This document shows positions 61,288 to 64,000 of a stretch of 64,000 nucleotides of DNA, one piece after another; position 1 is the stretch's first letter, and the number at the start of each line of letters is the position of its first letter. This DNA is from Flavobacterium restrictum (GTDB lineage Bacteria > Bacteroidota > Bacteroidia > Flavobacteriales > Flavobacteriaceae): the NCBI RefSeq assembly GCF_007097245.1, contig NZ_VJZT01000011.1, positions 1 through 64,000 on the forward strand, in the 5' to 3' direction. The position numbers and the translations under genes were made by a program. Under the pieces are notes generated by a model. It was not told the origin of the DNA. It made no database searches and saw nothing but the letters and a program-made list of their open reading frames with translations.

Positions 61288-61471
61288 CAAATTATGATTC
61301 TTCGCCTAAAACAGTGGAATTTTAAGAAGGCATTTGTTTTCAGGTATTAAAAGAATCTGCTGAATCTGCTAAATCTGCGTGAAAAATGGCACGCAGATTT
61401 AGCAGATTTATCTAATGAGTTGGTTATCGAAATTTGATTTTCCACTAATTATGGCGAAGAGCCCAAATTAT
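61288..61471. mobile_element. MITE copy 2 (168 bp, 8-bp target duplication)
   Basis: The element runs from 61296 to 61463. Ends are GATTCTTCGCC and GGCGAAGAGCC, one base each from the TIRs of copy 1. Perfect 8-bp direct repeats CAAATTAT flank it (61288-61295 and 61464-61471). The interior is the inverted counterpart of copy 1, including AAACAGTGGAATTT, AAATCTGC dyads and the GATTTTCCA(N)TAATTATGGCGAAG end. It lies in the 600-base gap after the carboxylase gene; the rest is AT-rich with nothing else recognised except a terminator. Confidence 0.9.
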
Positions 61472-61770
61472 ATTGGATTGAAAATTACACGAATTCAATC
61501 GAAAATGGAAATTAAAACTGAAAAATACAATCAATAATTATCTGTAAAAGTTTGATTTTTAAGTATTTTAAAAGAGTTAGGCAGAATTAGCACAATTTTT
61601 TAATTTTTAAAATTGAATTAGCTGAATTTTAATGATTCTAATTGGATTTGTGTAATTAAAAACCATATTTTTTCTTGTAAATTAGTATAATTGCTTCGCC
61701 TATTCTATTGCTCGGGTCGTGGCAACTTTTTTTGATGATTTTTAGAAACCCACTCAATTCGTGTTAGAAC

Positions 61771-61809
61771 AAAAAAAAAGAGATGAAATTGGTTTTCATC
61801 TCTTTTTTT
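61771..61809. terminator. bidirectional rho-independent terminator
   Basis: AAAGAGATGAAA and TTTCATCTCTTT pair around TTGG T, with A and T runs on the two sides. It serves the minus-strand menE-like gene ending at 61824. Confidence 0.85.
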
Positions 61810-61823
61810 AAAATCAAAAAAAA

Positions 61824-62873
61824 TTATTTTGCAAGTGCAGCACTTTCGTTTCGCATAATTTTTCCAGTAGCAGTTTGTTTGAATTTTGGAACAAAAACAA
61901 TTTCTTTTGGTTTTTCATATTTATCCAAAACGGCAAAAACAGATTCGTCAATTGGTAATGGTTCCCCTTCTACGAACAAAACTACTTTTTCGCCTAATTC
62001 GGTATCGGCTTCACCACGAACAAAATAGCGTCTTGGGATTAAGGTTGATAGTTTTTCTTCGATTTTTTCCGGAATTAATTTAATACCGCCACTATTGATT
62101 ATGGTGTCAAAACGTCCCAACCAGATAAATTGCGTGTCCGAAACTAATTCTACGATATCATTAGTCACAATTGGCGCATCGTTAATGTATTTGGCCACAA
62201 TGACTAAACATTGATTTTCGTTTATAGAAACGGTCACATTTGGCAAAACTGTAAAGGCTTCTTCCCCAATTTTTTTAGCAGCAATATGCGTAATAGTCTC
62301 TGTCATACCATAGGTTTCGTAAATTTCTATTGGCAATTTGACTAACTCTTGTACTAGTGATTTGTGTACTTTTACACCACCAATAATTACTTTTTTGATG
62401 TTGTGTAGTTTCGCAATACCGTTTTTGGCTTGAATGGGAACCATGGCGCAAAAATCATATTTCTCATCATTATATTCTAATGGGTTTGAATTTGGTGCGA
62501 CAAAATCCATGTCTAATCCTAAAATAAAAGAACGAACAAACATCATTTTTCCAGCCACATAATTAGTTGGTAAACAATGCAAAACGCGATTGCCTGGTAC
62601 TAGTTTAAAAAAATCACCTGTTGCCAAAGCTGATTTTACCATAGCATCTTTTTCGATACGAATCATTTTTGGAACTCCAGTAGTGCCTGAAGTATTCATA
62701 TCAATATAGGATTTGTCATCAAACCAATCGAGTAAAAAGTCTCCTACGGCTTTTTGAAATTCTTCCCCTTCTTTGATATACGTATAGGCAACTCGACATA
62801 AATCTTCTCTGTTCAGATGGTATCCGTTTAGTTTAAAATGATTGTGTACGTTTTTGTAAGTGATTGCATTCAT
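61824..62873 (-). CDS. menE: MenE-like O-succinylbenzoate-CoA ligase
   Basis: Short acyl-CoA synthetase of 349 residues, the length usual for Bacteroidota MenE, which activates O-succinylbenzoate in menaquinone synthesis. The adenylation P-loop is MNTSGTTGVPKMIRIEKDAM (about 58-78). YETYGMTETITHIA (about 190), WLGRFDTIINSGGIKLIPEKIEEKL and the catalytic Lys in TATGKIMRN are present. The usual N-terminal subdomain is reduced. It lies 38 bases after a CPBP protease gene on the same strand; other men genes are outside the window. Confidence 0.88.
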   Translation of the reverse strand: MNAITYKNVHNHFKLNGYHLNREDLCRVAYTYIKEGEEFQKAVGDFLLDWFDDKSYIDMNTSGTTGVPKMIRIEKDAMVKSALATGDFFKLVPGNRVLHCLPTNYVAGKMMFVRSFILGLDMDFVAPNSNPLEYNDEKYDFCAMVPIQAKNGIAKLHNIKKVIIGGVKVHKSLVQELVKLPIEIYETYGMTETITHIAAKKIGEEAFTVLPNVTVSINENQCLVIVAKYINDAPIVTNDIVELVSDTQFIWLGRFDTIINSGGIKLIPEKIEEKLSTLIPRRYFVRGEADTELGEKVVLFVEGEPLPIDESVFAVLDKYEKPKEIVFVPKFKQTATGKIMRNESAALAK

Positions 62874-62911
62874 GTTGATTAATTTTAATTTAGTGCGTTG
62901 AAATTAGAGTG

Positions 62912-63826
62912 TTATTTTATTGAACCCGTTAGCTTTTCGATCCAGTTTGTCCAGTTGTATTTTTTTCCAAATATAATTAAAAGTATTGGGTAAATTACTA
63001 CCACAGGCAAGATAACATCTAAACTTGCGGTAGGTTCAGAAATGTCTTTGAGAACTGAATTAGTTTGAAAAGCTGACCAATCCGAAGTGACTAATAAGGC
63101 GCCAATCAAGTTATTTGCGGCATGAAAACCCAATGCTAACTCCATTCCTTCATCCATCAAAGTGATGACTCCTAGCAGCAATCCCGTACCTATATAATAG
63201 ACCATTATCCAATATCCCATTTTGGTCACTTCCGGATTGGATAAGTGCATTAAACCAAAAATGAGCGAAGTCATCAGTAACGGAAACCATTTATTTCCAG
63301 ATAAATTAGCAAAACCCTGCATCAAATAGCCTCTAAAAACATATTCTTCGGTACTGGTTTGAATGGGAATTAACACCGTTCCAATGACCACCAAAAACAA
63401 AAAAGGGAGGGGTTTAAAATTGATTACAAAGTCATTTGGATTGCTCCAATAGAAAAATAAAGTCGAAGCAATGGTAAAACCAGACCATACCAAAAACGAG
63501 AATAAAACCCGATTCCAATCCATTTGAGCTCTCGAGGTGGTTACAGAAAGAAAACTTTGCTGGTGTAAATACCGCACTACAAAATAAATAGCGAGCATAG
63601 CAAATACAAACGAAATTAGAAGCAAAAACAAGGTTGAATTGGGTTCAAAAAAGTGCATGATTGCATCATTACTCGTTGGATACGGTTTTTTGTTGACAAA
63701 GGTTTCATAAAAAACTGCCACTAATAACGGAACCTGACCCACAACCGAGGCCGAAATAATAAGTACGGAACCCAAAATGTATTTCCAAAATGTATTTTCC
63801 TCTTTTATACCTTGTTCTAGAAACAT
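62912..63826 (-). CDS. CPBP family intramembrane glutamic protease
   Basis: Integral membrane protease of the CPBP (Rce1/CAAX-like) family, 304 residues with about eight membrane segments. The catalytic EExxxR motif is STEEYVFRGYLMQ (about residue 160), with FGLMHLSNPEV and LGFHAANNLIGALL providing the His residues. Substrate unknown. It precedes the MenE-like gene by 38 bases on the same strand and is probably co-transcribed with it. Confidence 0.93.
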   Translation of the reverse strand: MFLEQGIKEENTFWKYILGSVLIISASVVGQVPLLVAVFYETFVNKKPYPTSNDAIMHFFEPNSTLFLLLISFVFAMLAIYFVVRYLHQQSFLSVTTSRAQMDWNRVLFSFLVWSGFTIASTLFFYWSNPNDFVINFKPLPFLFLVVIGTVLIPIQTSTEEYVFRGYLMQGFANLSGNKWFPLLMTSLIFGLMHLSNPEVTKMGYWIMVYYIGTGLLLGVITLMDEGMELALGFHAANNLIGALLVTSDWSAFQTNSVLKDISEPTASLDVILPVVVIYPILLIIFGKKYNWTNWIEKLTGSIK

Positions 63827-63930
63827 ATTTTTTTTGTTGAATTAAAGCTCCGAATTGGTTTTGTAACGTTATTTTTGCAACCACTAAAATACGCTTATTT
63901 AATCCAAAAACCGCTATAAATCTCAAAAAA

Positions 63931-64000
63931 ATGATTCAAATTGTACACAATCCCCGTTGCGGAAAATCTAGAAGTTGTGTGGCTTTGGTAGCAAATGCCA
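63931..64000 (+). CDS. ArsC/Spx-like arsenate reductase family protein, 5' part
   Basis: The first 23 codons read MIQIVHNPRCGKSRSCVALV and go on past the window edge. The HNPRCGKSRSC stretch, with CxxxxxC-type redox Cys near residue 10, is typical of the thioredoxin-fold ArsC/YfgD group. The gene is divergent from the CPBP gene. Function as arsenate reductase versus Spx-type regulator cannot be told from the fragment. Confidence 0.85.
   Translation, partial: MIQIVHNPRCGKSRSCVALVANA

Noticed and set aside
61690..61715. Possible third MITE end (GCTTCGCC)
   Set aside because: Only eight bases match, with no partner end or target duplication.

Overview
The window is chromosomal DNA from a low-GC member of the Bacteroidota, most likely a Flavobacterium or close relative. 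The grounds are: a gliding-motility-type giant surface protein with a type IX secretion C-terminal domain next to a PorP/SprF-like gene, promoters of the Bacteroidota type (TTTG-N19-TANNTTTG), a tmRNA with tag GENNYALAA, many lipoproteins with Bacteroidota-style lipoboxes, and dispersed palindromes typical of flavobacterial intergenic regions. No rRNA or tRNA genes were seen; the only stable RNA is tmRNA.

Layout. 1-1.6 kb: partial attC-like repeat, a cassette-like segment with no convincing gene, a long palindrome, then a tyrosine recombinase. 2.2-5.8 kb: export operon (TolC, membrane fusion protein, ABC-2 permease). 7.1-9.7 kb: porin plus DASS carboxylate transporter. 10-13.6 kb: LPS/Tat operon kdsD-tatC-cmd-lptB, divergent from recQ (13.7-15.9). 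16-22.9 kb: FAD oxidoreductase, GH130 lipoprotein, exported msrB-msrA, and an ArsR-SRPBCC pair. 23-27 kb: an accessory block of Fic, YefM-YoeB and small unknown membrane genes separated by attC-like palindromic sites, one of them interrupted by an IS110-family remnant. 27.2-36.6 kb: the complete trp operon in the order E-G-D-C-F-B-A, with GNAT, Fic and gamma-glutamylcyclotransferase-like genes inserted and a classical leader-peptide attenuator (three tandem Trp codons, antiterminator, terminator). 36.6-40.8 kb: MarR-nitroreductase-YceI and a hybrid histidine kinase. 40.8-45.3 kb: sulfur-handling cluster (thioredoxin, broken DUF2892, MBL-rhodanese, TauE, Crp/Fnr, rhodanese). 45.4-54.5 kb: gapN, then the 2043-aa adhesin and its PorP/SprF partner. 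54.6-64 kb: ssrA, beta-lactamase-like lipoprotein, AlaDH/PNT-like dehydrogenase, lpxD, acyl-CoA carboxylase beta subunit, menE, CPBP protease, and the start of an arsC-like gene.

The most striking unexplained structure is the integron-like cassette system. Sites of about 137-139 bp, with long imperfect palindromic arms and a conserved 25-bp core, separate small genes that all read one way. The outermost 9-10 bases at the two ends of each cassette are complementary to each other, not to the other end of the same site, as expected if a recombinase cuts at the GTT/AAC position. The same site family abuts the tyrosine recombinase at the left edge, but that recombinase shows no IntI-specific insertion. 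Other notable structures are two copies of a 168-170 bp MITE with 8-bp target duplications, five related palindromes confined to the trp operon (two read through by trpF), and a repeat family with conserved flanks and an exchanged hairpin core.
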